Source of the DNA: Acidisoma cellulosilyticum
GTDB taxonomy: Bacteria > Pseudomonadota > Alphaproteobacteria > Acetobacterales > Acetobacteraceae
Reading direction: 5' to 3'
DNA: 64,000 bases
Assembly: GCF_020621385.1 (NCBI RefSeq)
Contig: NZ_JAESVA010000004.1
Coordinates: forward strand, 62,001 to 126,000
Shown: in pieces, positions 24,929-33,312 of the stretch
Layout: the number at the start of each line of letters is the position of its first letter
Position numbering within the stretch: position 1 is the stretch's first letter
The notes under the pieces: model-generated
The model's input: the letters and a program-made list of their open reading frames with translations, nothing else
Database searches by the model: none
What the model was told of the DNA's origin: nothing
Translations under genes and position numbers: made by a program

Positions 24929-25873
24929 ATGACCAAGGGATTCGACAAGACACCGGACCTTCGCTTTGTGCCGATACCGCCTTCGGAGCAGGGGCTGCAA
25001 ACCCTGACCGCCGAACCTTGGTTCAAGGTATCCGACAAGACGTTGCAGCTTGAGGGGCTTTGTTTCGACCGCGACGGCAACCTCGTTTTCTGCGATGTCT
25101 TCGGCGGCACGATCTTTCGGCTCGACCTGGCATCGATGGCCTTGAGCGAGGTCTACAAGGCGCCCCGCGAGATGCCGGCATCGGTCAAAGTACATCAGGA
25201 CGGACGGCTTTTCGTCTGCTGTCTGGGTGATTTCGAGACCGGCCATATTTTCGCGATCAATCCGGACGGCAGCGGACGGGAGACGATCTTGGAAGGCTAT
25301 GTCGCCGATGACATGGTCTTTGCGCCGGACGGGAGCTTCTATTTCACGCATTTCGTTGGAAAATCGACCGAACCGACCGGGGGCGTCTATCACGTCTCAG
25401 CGGACGGCAAGCAGGTGACGCCGATCCTGGAGAGGATGGCCGGCCCTAACGGCGTGGCACTTTCCAAGAATAATCGCGTCCTGTGGGTGACGGAGACGAA
25501 TGCCAACCGCCTGCATCTGATCGAATTGAATGACGGCGGAACCTCGATCGCGCATTACGGCACCTGCGTGCCTTATCATTTCACCGGCTTTCATGGGCCG
25601 GATTCCTGCAGCATCGACGACGAGGACAACCTTTATGTCGCGATGTATTCGCAAGGGCGGGTGATGATCTTCAATCCGGGTGGCTATCCGATCGGGCAGG
25701 TTCTGATCCCCGGACGGGAAAAGGGGCAGCATCTGCGGACAACGCATCCGATGCTTATCCCCGGCAGCGATGATCTGATCATCTGCACCAATGACGGCGC
25801 CGGCGACCAGGGGTCATGGCTGTTCCGCAGCAAGGGTTTCGCCCAAGCCCATCAAAGCTTCCAGTTCAGCTGA
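24929..25873 (+). CDS. SMP-30/gluconolactonase family lactonase
   Basis: 314 residues of beta-propeller. Family landmarks are LEGLCFDRDGNLVFCDVFGG, where the Glu is a metal ligand, GPNGVALSKNNRVLWVTET with the metal-binding Asn, and the DSCSIDDEDNLYVAMY strand carrying the catalytic Asp. These calcium- or zinc-dependent enzymes hydrolyse lactones. No signal peptide, so cytoplasmic. It lies 60 bases after HMG-CoA reductase 1 with an AGGGAAA ribosome binding site. In this operon the most economical substrate is mevalonolactone, opened to mevalonate; this is inference. Confidence 0.87.
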   Translation: MTKGFDKTPDLRFVPIPPSEQGLQTLTAEPWFKVSDKTLQLEGLCFDRDGNLVFCDVFGGTIFRLDLASMALSEVYKAPREMPASVKVHQDGRLFVCCLGDFETGHIFAINPDGSGRETILEGYVADDMVFAPDGSFYFTHFVGKSTEPTGGVYHVSADGKQVTPILERMAGPNGVALSKNNRVLWVTETNANRLHLIELNDGGTSIAHYGTCVPYHFTGFHGPDSCSIDDEDNLYVAMYSQGRVMIFNPGGYPIGQVLIPGREKGQHLRTTHPMLIPGSDDLIICTNDGAGDQGSWLFRSKGFAQAHQSFQFS

Positions 25874-25887
25874 TCGAGAGTATCGCC

Positions 25888-26634
25888 ATGCGATTGCAAA
25901 ACCAGACTGCCGTTGTGACGGGTGCCGCGCGGGGCATCGGGTTTGCGATAGCGCAGCGTTTCCTGCGCGAGGGCGCGCAGGTGATGATTGCGGATCTTGA
26001 CGGAGCGGCGGCGGCAGAGGCCGTGGCGCGGCTTGACGAGGAAGCGCCCGGCCGCAGTGCGGCGGTCGCCGTCGACGTGTCATCCAAGCCCGATTGCATG
26101 CGGATGATGGCAAGCGCCGCGGAGCGGTTCGGCGCTGTCGATATTCTGGTCTGCAATGCGGGCATCGTGCGGCGGGCCGCGCCGATCGAAGATATCGCGC
26201 CGGAGACATGGGACAAGGTGATTGGCGTGAACCTGATGGGATGCATCTATCCCACCCAGATTTTCGCGCCGATCGCCAAAGCCCGTGGCACCGGCAGGAT
26301 CATCTATATGGCCTCGGTCGCGGGCGAGGTCGGTGGCGTCAGCGCGGAAATCACCTATTCCGTGACCAAGGCCGGCGTGCTTTGCCTGACCAAGGCGGTC
26401 GCCAAACAGCTTGCGCCGCATGGCATCACGGTCAATGCCATCGCGCCCGGCGCGGTGCGGACAGCGATGACGGATGTGCTGCAATATGATGCCTCGGTCC
26501 AGAAATCGATTCCGCTCGGCACCTACGGCGATGTCGAGGATATCGCGAGTGCCGCCGCCTATCTTGCTTCCGCCGATGCCAAATACGTGACGGGCGCGAC
26601 GCTGGACGTGAACGGCGGCCTGTTCATGCGCTGA
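25888..26634 (+). CDS. Short-chain dehydrogenase/reductase
   Basis: A classical 248-residue SDR with TGAARGIGFAIA (NAD-binding), Asp in MIADLDGAAAAE after strand 2 (NAD preference), CNAGIVRR, catalytic Ser in MASVAGE and TYSVTKAG with the Tyr-Lys pair, and the C-terminal VTGATLDVNGG. The start at 25888 lies 14 bases after the lactonase stop. It is a member of the HMG-CoA reductase 1 operon. It could oxidise a hydroxylated precursor or side product of the mevalonate pathway; the substrate is not evident. Confidence 0.88.
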   Translation: MRLQNQTAVVTGAARGIGFAIAQRFLREGAQVMIADLDGAAAAEAVARLDEEAPGRSAAVAVDVSSKPDCMRMMASAAERFGAVDILVCNAGIVRRAAPIEDIAPETWDKVIGVNLMGCIYPTQIFAPIAKARGTGRIIYMASVAGEVGGVSAEITYSVTKAGVLCLTKAVAKQLAPHGITVNAIAPGAVRTAMTDVLQYDASVQKSIPLGTYGDVEDIASAAAYLASADAKYVTGATLDVNGGLFMR

Positions 26635-26675
26635 TTTCGGCGCCCGATTTTTGCCAGATGAATGGAGTGACGCTT

Positions 26676-27557
26676 ATGGATATGTACGAAAAGCGCGTGC
26701 GTCTGCGCCAGCTTGTCGCGGAACCCGACTGCACGCCTTTGATGGGCGCCTATGATGTGCTCAGCGCCAAGATCATCGAAAGCACGGGATTTCCGGTGCT
26801 TTATACCGGCAGCCTGGTCACGGGGGCGAGCGCTTTCGGCCTGCCCGATGTCGGGCTTGTCCAGCTTCATGACCTGCTCGGCCTGGCGCGGGAAATTGCC
26901 AAGGAAACCAATATTCCGATCGTCTGCGACGCGGATAGCGGCTGGTTCCATGCCGGCAATATCTGGCGGACGGTGCATGAATTCGAATCGGCCGGCGTCT
27001 CGGCCATTCATATCGAAGACCAGATTTTCGGCAAGCATACGACGCATGAGGCGATCCTGACCGATCCGGCAGAGATGGCCGAGCGCATCCGCGCCTGCTG
27101 CGACGCGCGGCGCGACCCCAATATGATGATCATCGCGCGAACCGATGCCTTGTATCTGCGCGACGATGTGGAGGACGCCATCGCCCGCGCCAATACCTAT
27201 CTGGCCGCCGGCGCTGACGCCGCCTTCATGGTCTTCAAGGGCTCCGTGCGGTCGCTGGCCGAATTCAGGCATCGTATCAAGGGACCGCTGGCCATTACCA
27301 GCGTGGATTTCCAGGATTCGATGGCCGACGAAACCAAGGCTGGCGCCAATATGTCGGTCTATTGGCCTTTGACGATTTTCGCGGCCTTCAAGGCCGTGAA
27401 GCAGGTTTGCGAAAGCTTCTGGCGGGACCGGGACGCGACCAAGCTTCAGGAATATTGCTTCGACGAAGGCGCGCTCAACAAGATCATGCCTTATGAGCGC
27501 TTCTACGAGAATGTGGAAAAATACAACGTCCGTGAGAGTCTGGCGAAGCGCGGCTGA
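26676..27557 (+). CDS. Isocitrate lyase/PEP mutase superfamily protein lacking the lyase Cys motif
   Basis: 293 residues of TIM barrel. LMGAYDVLSAKIIESTGF, CDADSGWFHAGNI and AIHIEDQIFGKH are family landmarks for Mg-oxoacid binding. The KKCGH catalytic loop of isocitrate and methylisocitrate lyases is replaced by FGKHTTHEA, with no Cys, so true C-C lyase chemistry of that type is unlikely; oxaloacetate-decarboxylase or phosphonopyruvate-hydrolase-like relatives also lack it. The start at 26676 follows GGAGTG; ATG 26658 is the alternative. Last gene of the HMG-CoA reductase 1 operon, ending before a strong terminator. Confidence 0.85.
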   Translation: MDMYEKRVRLRQLVAEPDCTPLMGAYDVLSAKIIESTGFPVLYTGSLVTGASAFGLPDVGLVQLHDLLGLAREIAKETNIPIVCDADSGWFHAGNIWRTVHEFESAGVSAIHIEDQIFGKHTTHEAILTDPAEMAERIRACCDARRDPNMMIIARTDALYLRDDVEDAIARANTYLAAGADAAFMVFKGSVRSLAEFRHRIKGPLAITSVDFQDSMADETKAGANMSVYWPLTIFAAFKAVKQVCESFWRDRDATKLQEYCFDEGALNKIMPYERFYENVEKYNVRESLAKRG

Positions 27558-27582
27558 TCTGGCGCAGGACAGGCGAAAGGGA

Positions 27583-27616
27583 AGGGCGGTCGCCAGGCAG
27601 CGACCGCCCTTTTTTT
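27583..27616 (+). terminator. Rho-independent terminator of the HMG-CoA reductase 1 operon
   Basis: AGGGCGGTCGC (27583-27593) and GCGACCGCCCT (27600-27610) form a perfect 11-bp stem with a 6-base loop, followed by T up to 27616. It sits 26 bases after the PEP-mutase-family stop and right at the end of the converging MFS gene; the T-run is on the plus strand only. Confidence 0.92.
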
Positions 27617-27617
27617 G

Positions 27618-28952
27618 TCAGCGGTGCACATGCTCCAAGATCGTCCGCGGCGGCACATGCTTCATGCAAAGCGCGCAGACGGCGGCGATGAGGGGAGCGG
27701 CCACGCACCACATCACCAAAGTCGCCGAATAGCCGGCATGGGAGAGTAGCCAGGGGCCAGTGATGGCCGCGACCATGAAGCCGAACCATTCCGAGGCGCC
27801 GACCAGGTTGCAGCCGGTGCCGCGCACGCGGGTCGGGAAGACCTCCGTCGCGAAACCAGCGGCCGAGGTGACATGGCCGAGCGTGAAGAAGTAGAAGCCA
27901 GCATAGAAGATCGTCAGCAAGATCCAGCTTGTCGCGGCGAAGGCAAGCAGGGCGCCGGCGCCGGCACCGAGAACCAGAAACAGCGCGCAGATCTCGCGCC
28001 GGCCGAACCGCTCGCCGAGGAAGGCTGCCAGAACATAGCCGATGGCGGCGATCGCCGTGGCGATGGCGGAGGAGGTGAAAGTGCCGGTCAGGGAAATGCC
28101 GAAATGCTTATAGACGGTCGGGAGATAGCTGATGATGCCCGCCGCGCCGAAAGCATAGACGAAATGCCAGATGGAGATGAAAATCGAGGAGCGGCGCAGA
28201 TCCGGTTCGAAAAGCTGGCTGATGCGGCTGCCGCGCAGTTCCGTATGCTGCCGCTCGATCGCGACTTCCTCCTGAAAGCGCTTTGTGTCCTCCACATTGC
28301 GCCGCGCCCAGATCATCATCAGGACGGGGATCAGGCCGCAGACGAACAGCACACGCCAGCCCCAGCGATCGACGATGGCAAGGGACATCAGCGCGCCCAG
28401 GAAGAAGCCGAGCGGATAGCCGATCTGCGCGATGCCGATGAGCCGACCCCTGACAGGCGCCGGTGCTTCCTCGGCCACCATCACCTGACCGGACATCCAT
28501 TCCGTGGCAGCGCCCACCTGCGTGATCGCGCGGCCCAGCAGCAATACGGCGAAGCCCGGGGCTGCCGCCGTGACGACGCTGCCGAGGGCGGCGGCGAAAA
28601 GACAGGCCTGGTAGATGGGCTTGCGGCCGATGCGGTCCATCATCGGGCCGGAGAAAAAGGTCGAGATGGCGCCGACCGCGTAAAGCAGCGTGTAGATCAG
28701 CGCGATGTCATTGTCGGAAAGGCCGAGATCCTTCTGGATCAGCGGATAGGTGAAATTGAACAAGCTGCCGTCTGCGTTGACCAGCAGCCAGCCACCCAAA
28801 GACAGGATCGTGACGAGCCAGGCGCGGCGCGGCACGCCGGCGAGGCCGAAGACGCCGAGGAAGCCCGTTTGGCGCACGGTGGTGAGGCGGGCTTCCATCG
28901 CGCCGCTGGGCTCGAACTGCTCCCGCGCTTTGACGATTTGACTTGGGTCCAT
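27618..28952 (-). CDS. MFS transporter, metabolite:H+ symporter type
   Basis: 444 residues, about twelve membrane helices. GPMMDRIGRKPIYQ is the MFS loop 2-3 signature, and AEEAPAPVRGRLIGIAQIGYPLG matches the helix 4-6 region of sialate/metabolite symporters. A near-ideal GGAGGAAAC precedes the ATG at 28952. It is the last gene of the minus-strand operon containing HMG-CoA reductase 2 and HMG-CoA lyase, 74 bases after the lyase stop. Likely importer of mevalonate or a related hydroxy acid, by context. Confidence 0.86.
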   Translation of the reverse strand: MDPSQIVKAREQFEPSGAMEARLTTVRQTGFLGVFGLAGVPRRAWLVTILSLGGWLLVNADGSLFNFTYPLIQKDLGLSDNDIALIYTLLYAVGAISTFFSGPMMDRIGRKPIYQACLFAAALGSVVTAAAPGFAVLLLGRAITQVGAATEWMSGQVMVAEEAPAPVRGRLIGIAQIGYPLGFFLGALMSLAIVDRWGWRVLFVCGLIPVLMMIWARRNVEDTKRFQEEVAIERQHTELRGSRISQLFEPDLRRSSIFISIWHFVYAFGAAGIISYLPTVYKHFGISLTGTFTSSAIATAIAAIGYVLAAFLGERFGRREICALFLVLGAGAGALLAFAATSWILLTIFYAGFYFFTLGHVTSAAGFATEVFPTRVRGTGCNLVGASEWFGFMVAAITGPWLLSHAGYSATLVMWCVAAPLIAAVCALCMKHVPPRTILEHVHR

Positions 28953-29026
28953 GAAAGTTTCCTCCGTTGTTGTTGTTTTTGGAAAGGGCGCGGTTGGTCA
29001 GGATTGCGCTATCATCGCTTTGGCCG

Positions 29027-29929
29027 TCACGGCGCCTGCGCCCGTGCTGCCGCCAGTTTCGAACGCGCCGGGTGGCCCAGACCAGCGACCGCGATTTGTC
29101 CGGCCGCGATCAATGCCTCCCGGTCGATCCCGGTCTCGATCCCCATGCCGTCCAGCATGGTGACGAGGTCTTCCGTGGAGACATTGCCGCTGGCGCCGGC
29201 GGCATAGGGACAGCCGCCGAGACCGCCGACAGCGGCATCGATCACGGAAACGCCGAGTTCCAGACAGGCAAAGATATTGGCCAAGGCCATGCCGTAGGTG
29301 TCGTGGAAATGCAGAGCGAGTGCGGCCATCGGGATGGCCTCAGCCACGGTTTGCAGCATCGCCCGCGCCTTCAGCGGCGTGCCGACGCCGATCGTGTCAC
29401 CCAGGGAGACTTCGTAGCAGCCAAGCTGCATCAAGGCCTGCGAGACATCCCGGACGCGGCTGACCGGTACATCGCCCTCATAGGGGCAGCCGAGCACGCA
29501 GGAGACATAGCCGCGCAGCCGAACGCCGTCCTGTGCTGCCGCTTCCGCGACCGGACGAAACCGGTCCAGGCTCTCGGCGATCGAGCAATTGATGTTGCGT
29601 TGGCTGAAGCTTTCGGATGCGGCCGCGAAGATGGCAACCTCCCGCGCGCCGGCAGCACGGGCCTCGCTATAGCCTTTCATATTGGGTGCCAGCACCGGAT
29701 AGGCGATGCCGGCATCAAGATCGAGCCCGGCCAGGACCGAAGCGGTATCCGCCATCTGCGGCACCCATTTGGGGGAGACGAAGCTGCCGGCCTCGATAAT
29801 GGTGAGGCCGGCTTGCACGAGGCCCTGAATGAGGGCGATTCGCCTCTCGGTCGGCAGGATGCGCGCTTCGTTCTGCAGCCCGTCACGCGGGCCGACCTCG
29901 ACGATGCGCACCCGCCGGGGGAAGGACAT
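29027..29929 (-). CDS. mvaB: Hydroxymethylglutaryl-CoA lyase
   Basis: 300 residues, full length for the family. The first strand VRIVEVGPRDGLQNEARIL carries the catalytic Arg-Asp pair; LALHFHDTYGMALAN gives the His-x-His metal ligands, and GGLGGCPYAAGASGNVSTED includes the catalytic-loop Cys. It cleaves HMG-CoA to acetoacetate and acetyl-CoA. It starts three bases after the stop of HMG-CoA reductase 2, so the two are cotranscribed exactly as in the mvaAB operon of Pseudomonas mevalonii, a gene order that indicates mevalonate breakdown. Confidence 0.95.
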   Translation of the reverse strand: MSFPRRVRIVEVGPRDGLQNEARILPTERRIALIQGLVQAGLTIIEAGSFVSPKWVPQMADTASVLAGLDLDAGIAYPVLAPNMKGYSEARAAGAREVAIFAAASESFSQRNINCSIAESLDRFRPVAEAAAQDGVRLRGYVSCVLGCPYEGDVPVSRVRDVSQALMQLGCYEVSLGDTIGVGTPLKARAMLQTVAEAIPMAALALHFHDTYGMALANIFACLELGVSVIDAAVGGLGGCPYAAGASGNVSTEDLVTMLDGMGIETGIDREALIAAGQIAVAGLGHPARSKLAAARAQAP

Positions 29930-29932
29930 GGC

Positions 29933-31210
29933 TCAGCCCTCGCCGCGCAGGCGCGCAAGCTCTTCGGCTGCGACATCCTGTCGGACCTGGCGCTTCTCCA
30001 CGAGGATTTTGGCGAGGCGCTGCACCTCATCCCCCACGGCGCCTACAACCATCGCCACGTTATGCGCATGCAAGGCCATATGGCCCTGCTGGATGCCGAC
30101 GGTCGCCAGCGCCTTCAGGGCGCCGAAATTCTGGGCGAGGCCGACCGCCGCGATGATGCGCGCCAGTTCCGAGGCCGTGGCGACGCCCATGATCTTCAGC
30201 GCGGCCTGGGCGGAGGGATGCACTTTGGTGGCGCCGCCCACCAGACCCACCGGCATCGGCATTTCCAAGGTGCCGACCAGCGATCCATCGGCGTCCACTT
30301 CATAGGTGCTGAGGCTGGTATAGCGGCCGGAACGCGCCGCGAAGGAATGGGCGCCGGCCTCGACCGCGCGGGTGTCGTTGCCGGTTGCCAGAACAATGGC
30401 GCTGACGCCGTTCATGATGCCCTTGTTATGCGTCGCCGCGCGGTAGGGGTCCGCCGCCGCGAAGCGATAGGCAGAGATCATACCGTCCCGCACCGCTTCG
30501 CCGCCGATCGCATCCAGCGTCCAAGTGGCCCGCGCGCGCGCCAGGCGACGATCCGCGAGATTGGACAAAATGCGCAGATAAACCTTGCCGCCGGTCCATT
30601 CCGCGATGGACGGGGCAAGCCGCTCCGCCATGGTATTGACCGTATTCGCGCCCATGGCATCGCGCGTATCGACGATGATATGCGTGATCACCATGGGGCC
30701 GCCTTCGGCTTCGATGACGCGAACCTCAAGATCCCGGAAGCCGCCGCCAAGGCGTACCAGCATCGGGTCGCAGCCGTTGCAGACCTCCTCGATTTTGTCG
30801 CGCTGTTCCAGAATGCGGATGCGGGCGGCCTTCGGGTCACTGACGCCGACAAGCTGGATCTGCGCGATCATCAGCGTGCCGGACATCGACGTGATGAAGC
30901 CGCCGGAATCGTAGCACTGGCGCGCGGAATTGCAGACGGCGGCGACGACGGAGGATTCCTCGGTCGCCATCGGCACCAATACGTCCCGTCCGTCGACCTT
31001 CACATTGGTCGCGATGCCGATCGGAATGCTGATGGAGGAGATGACATTCTCGATCATGTGGTCGGCGGTATGAAGGTCAAGGCTGCCGGGCTTGCCAAGC
31101 TGTTCGACACTGGCGCCATCAAGCCCCACCGCGCGCTGCACGGTCGCGAGCCTCTCGGCCGGCGTCATTTTATGAAAACCGCTGATGCGCGAATTAACGG
31201 TATTGGACAT
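29933..31210 (-). CDS. mvaA: HMG-CoA reductase, class II (degradative type), copy 2
   Basis: 425 residues. Catalytic residues are intact: Glu near 84 (MATEESSVV), Lys in THNKGIMNG, Asp in GNDTRAVEAGA and His in GHMALHAHNVA. It is clearly homologous to copy 1 along its whole length but differs at very many positions, so the two are diverged paralogues rather than a recent duplication. The ATG at 31210 is preceded by GGAGATGATTTG; an in-frame TTG directly before it is a less likely start. It is followed after two bases by the HMG-CoA lyase gene and preceded by a permease pair. Confidence 0.94.
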   Translation of the reverse strand: MSNTVNSRISGFHKMTPAERLATVQRAVGLDGASVEQLGKPGSLDLHTADHMIENVISSISIPIGIATNVKVDGRDVLVPMATEESSVVAAVCNSARQCYDSGGFITSMSGTLMIAQIQLVGVSDPKAARIRILEQRDKIEEVCNGCDPMLVRLGGGFRDLEVRVIEAEGGPMVITHIIVDTRDAMGANTVNTMAERLAPSIAEWTGGKVYLRILSNLADRRLARARATWTLDAIGGEAVRDGMISAYRFAAADPYRAATHNKGIMNGVSAIVLATGNDTRAVEAGAHSFAARSGRYTSLSTYEVDADGSLVGTLEMPMPVGLVGGATKVHPSAQAALKIMGVATASELARIIAAVGLAQNFGALKALATVGIQQGHMALHAHNVAMVVGAVGDEVQRLAKILVEKRQVRQDVAAEELARLRGEG

Positions 31211-31270
31211 CAAATCATCTCCATGATGTATGCGGAAGGTTGAGCTGTCCCCGTCTTGATCCGGGACAGG

Positions 31271-32656
31271 TCAACCAACGAAAAGCTTGATGAGTGCGGG
31301 CATGCCGAGAGCGGCCGCGTAATAGCCCATGAACTGGACCCCGGTATTGAAACCGATCACGCGATAGAGCAGACCACCGAAGAGCCCGACGGTGAGGATC
31401 ACCAGCAGGCCGAGCGCGCCGCCTTCCCACAATCCGATGACGAGGACGAGGCCGAAGAAGGTGCCGATGATGGCTTCGTGGCTGACCCTGCGGGACACGA
31501 AAGAGGCGGCGGCATGGGCATAGTTCATGGCGAAGGGATAGGCGACGACCGCACCGAGGATGACGGCGAGAAGGCCGTACAGCAGAAACTGCATCGGCGT
31601 CATCATCGTATGCAGGTTGACGACATGGCCGGTTGCCGAATCCACCGAAAAGCGCGGCGGCGCGTTGAACAGGGGGGCCGCCGGCCCTGCGGCCACTGGG
31701 CTGAGCGGCAAGCCGAAGGCGACGAGCGGGATCAGGGCTTCGGCGATATAGGTCGCTTCCGTCACGCCGTTGCGCACGCTGATGACGGTGGTCAGCCGAT
31801 GATAGGCATGTTTGATGCGGGAGGCGACGACTTCACCCAGAATGACCGTCATCGCGACCGGGCTGAAGACGAAGGTGGCGCTGGAGATGGCGGCTGCCGC
31901 GATGGTCCAGCGGATCTGAACGCCGTCGAGCACGCGGAACGGGTTCGGAAAATACCCCGACCAACTCTTCACATCCGGTGCAAGCGAGAAGCGGCGCGGT
32001 GCGTCGCGCAGCATATGGCGGCGCTCGACGGGGGAGAGGACCGCGATAAGGTCCGCGATCAGCGGGCTGACCGCGATGCCGAGGAAGTAGCTGACCCCGA
32101 GCTTGACGCCGAATTTCGCCGTGAAGCTCTGCAGCGCGCTGATGACGAGCACGAAGGGGATGAGCGCCAGAACCGAAGCCCAACGCCCGGCCGAGAAATA
32201 GGCGATGAGGAGGGCAGCCGCGAGAAAGATCCAAGGCGCGCCCTTCATGATCATCTGGCCGAAGGGTGCCAGCAGCAGCGCGAAGCCGATCGACAGCGGC
32301 ACGGCAACCACGGCCGCGATGACGGCGCTGGAGATCATCTTGCGCAATGCGATATGCGGAATCCCGAGGCGCTTGAGGGCCGTCGCCTGCGGCATCAGCG
32401 GCACGGCCATGGTGTCGCCCGGAATGCCCAGGAGCGCGGTCGGCACGGCATGCGTGATGTGTTTGGAGACCGCGGCGGCCAGCCAGAAGGTGAAAATGCC
32501 GGTGGGCGGCACGCCCAGCAGGACGACGAGCAGGGTGAGGGGCGCGATGGTCGTCGTCTCATCCGTGCCGGAGACGAGGCCGATGGCCGAGAACAGCACC
32601 GAGCCGACGAGGCCCATGCCAAGACCCCAGAACAGATCGGGCAGGAAGCTGTGCAT
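31271..32656 (-). CDS. Multi-pass permease, tentatively TctA-like (tripartite tricarboxylate transporter family)
   Basis: 461 residues with roughly ten to twelve membrane helices. TALLGIPGDTMAVPLMPQA and LKRLGIPHIALRKMISSAVI resemble the PGE and DG-MAKQG repeat region of TctA permeases, but the match is divergent. Its ATG overlaps the stop of the two-helix membrane protein gene by one base (TGATG), like the TctB-TctA pairing. No TctC-type periplasmic binding protein is present. Context (HMG-CoA reductase and lyase downstream) suggests import of mevalonate or another branched hydroxy acid. Confidence 0.7.
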   Translation of the reverse strand: MHSFLPDLFWGLGMGLVGSVLFSAIGLVSGTDETTTIAPLTLLVVLLGVPPTGIFTFWLAAAVSKHITHAVPTALLGIPGDTMAVPLMPQATALKRLGIPHIALRKMISSAVIAAVVAVPLSIGFALLLAPFGQMIMKGAPWIFLAAALLIAYFSAGRWASVLALIPFVLVISALQSFTAKFGVKLGVSYFLGIAVSPLIADLIAVLSPVERRHMLRDAPRRFSLAPDVKSWSGYFPNPFRVLDGVQIRWTIAAAAISSATFVFSPVAMTVILGEVVASRIKHAYHRLTTVISVRNGVTEATYIAEALIPLVAFGLPLSPVAAGPAAPLFNAPPRFSVDSATGHVVNLHTMMTPMQFLLYGLLAVILGAVVAYPFAMNYAHAAASFVSRRVSHEAIIGTFFGLVLVIGLWEGGALGLLVILTVGLFGGLLYRVIGFNTGVQFMGYYAAALGMPALIKLFVG

Positions 32657-33129
32657 CAGACAACCTCCCCACGCGCGGCCCGGTTTGCGACGTCAAGCAG
32701 TCCGAGGGCCCGCATTTCGCGCTCGACGGCGGGGGTGAGGTGGGCCGAGAGGCCAAGCGGACCGCTTTCGGCCTCAAGCAACGCGATGGCTTCCTGGCGC
32801 CAGGCGATGTCGTCTTCCTCCACCATTTGCCGCTTGGGCTTGAAGCGCCAGGCGCAGACGGTGCCACCGACAACGCAACCGACCAGCCCGGCCAGCATGG
32901 CGTAGGCATGCGCGACGGAGGGCTTTGCGACGAAACTCGCAAAGACGAAGCCCGCGAGGATGTAGATGGCAAGGCTGATGACAGCGCCGATGACCATGGC
33001 CCCAGCCAGATGCCGCAGATCGACGACGTCACCCCAAAGCTCCGCATAGATGGGATCGGTGCCAGGTCGCGCCGCCTGCACATCTCGAATAGCCTGGTCC
33101 TGTCCCGCCACCGCTTCCCCCTTCACCAT
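32656..33129 (-). CDS. Small two-helix membrane protein coupled to the TctA-like permease
   Basis: 157 residues. Two hydrophobic segments, around AGAMVIGAVISLAIYILAG and HAYAMLAGLVGCVVGGTV, are flanked by a soluble N-terminus of about 45 residues and a C-terminal acidic/helical tail of about 65 residues (QMVEEDDIAWRQEAIALLE). TctB proteins usually have four helices, so this would be a shorter partner, or a different family. The start ATG at 33129 has only a weak ribosome binding site and is uncertain. First gene of the HMG-CoA reductase 2 operon, divergent from MocR 2. Confidence 0.62.
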   Translation of the reverse strand: MVKGEAVAGQDQAIRDVQAARPGTDPIYAELWGDVVDLRHLAGAMVIGAVISLAIYILAGFVFASFVAKPSVAHAYAMLAGLVGCVVGGTVCAWRFKPKRQMVEEDDIAWRQEAIALLEAESGPLGLSAHLTPAVEREMRALGLLDVANRAARGEVV

Positions 33130-33266
33130 TGCGTTCGCGCGGGGAAACAGGACCGGAGGGTCTGGGCAGACTATGCCAAGCCTTGTCGATCCTCCCGCGG
33201 ACGAGCCGGTTTCCCCAGCCAATTGACGTAAGGTGACCAAGTCTGCGTAGCATGCACAAGAGACAA

Positions 33267-33312
33267 TTCGGGCCCTTCGGACCCGACCTGTCCCAGTCAG
33301 TTGGGTGGTACA
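33267..33312. promoter_or_regulatory. Putative MocR 2 control region
   Basis: An imperfect inverted repeat, TCGGG at 33267-33271 and CCCGA at 33281-33285 with partly paired interior, is followed by TGGTACA (33306-33312) immediately before the MocR 2 ATG. GGTACAAT is shared with the MocR 1 start region. The 183-base gap also has to hold the promoter of the opposite permease/HMG-CoA reductase 2 operon. Confidence 0.35.

Noticed and set aside
23582-31210. The two HMG-CoA reductase genes as an assembly duplication
   Set aside because: The proteins differ at many positions throughout and have different neighbours, so they are genuine paralogues.
28967-31243. A 758-codon plus-strand open frame
   Set aside because: It runs opposite to HMG-CoA lyase and HMG-CoA reductase 2, which have all catalytic residues; the composition (Asp/Gly/Arg/His rich) is typical of an antisense shadow.
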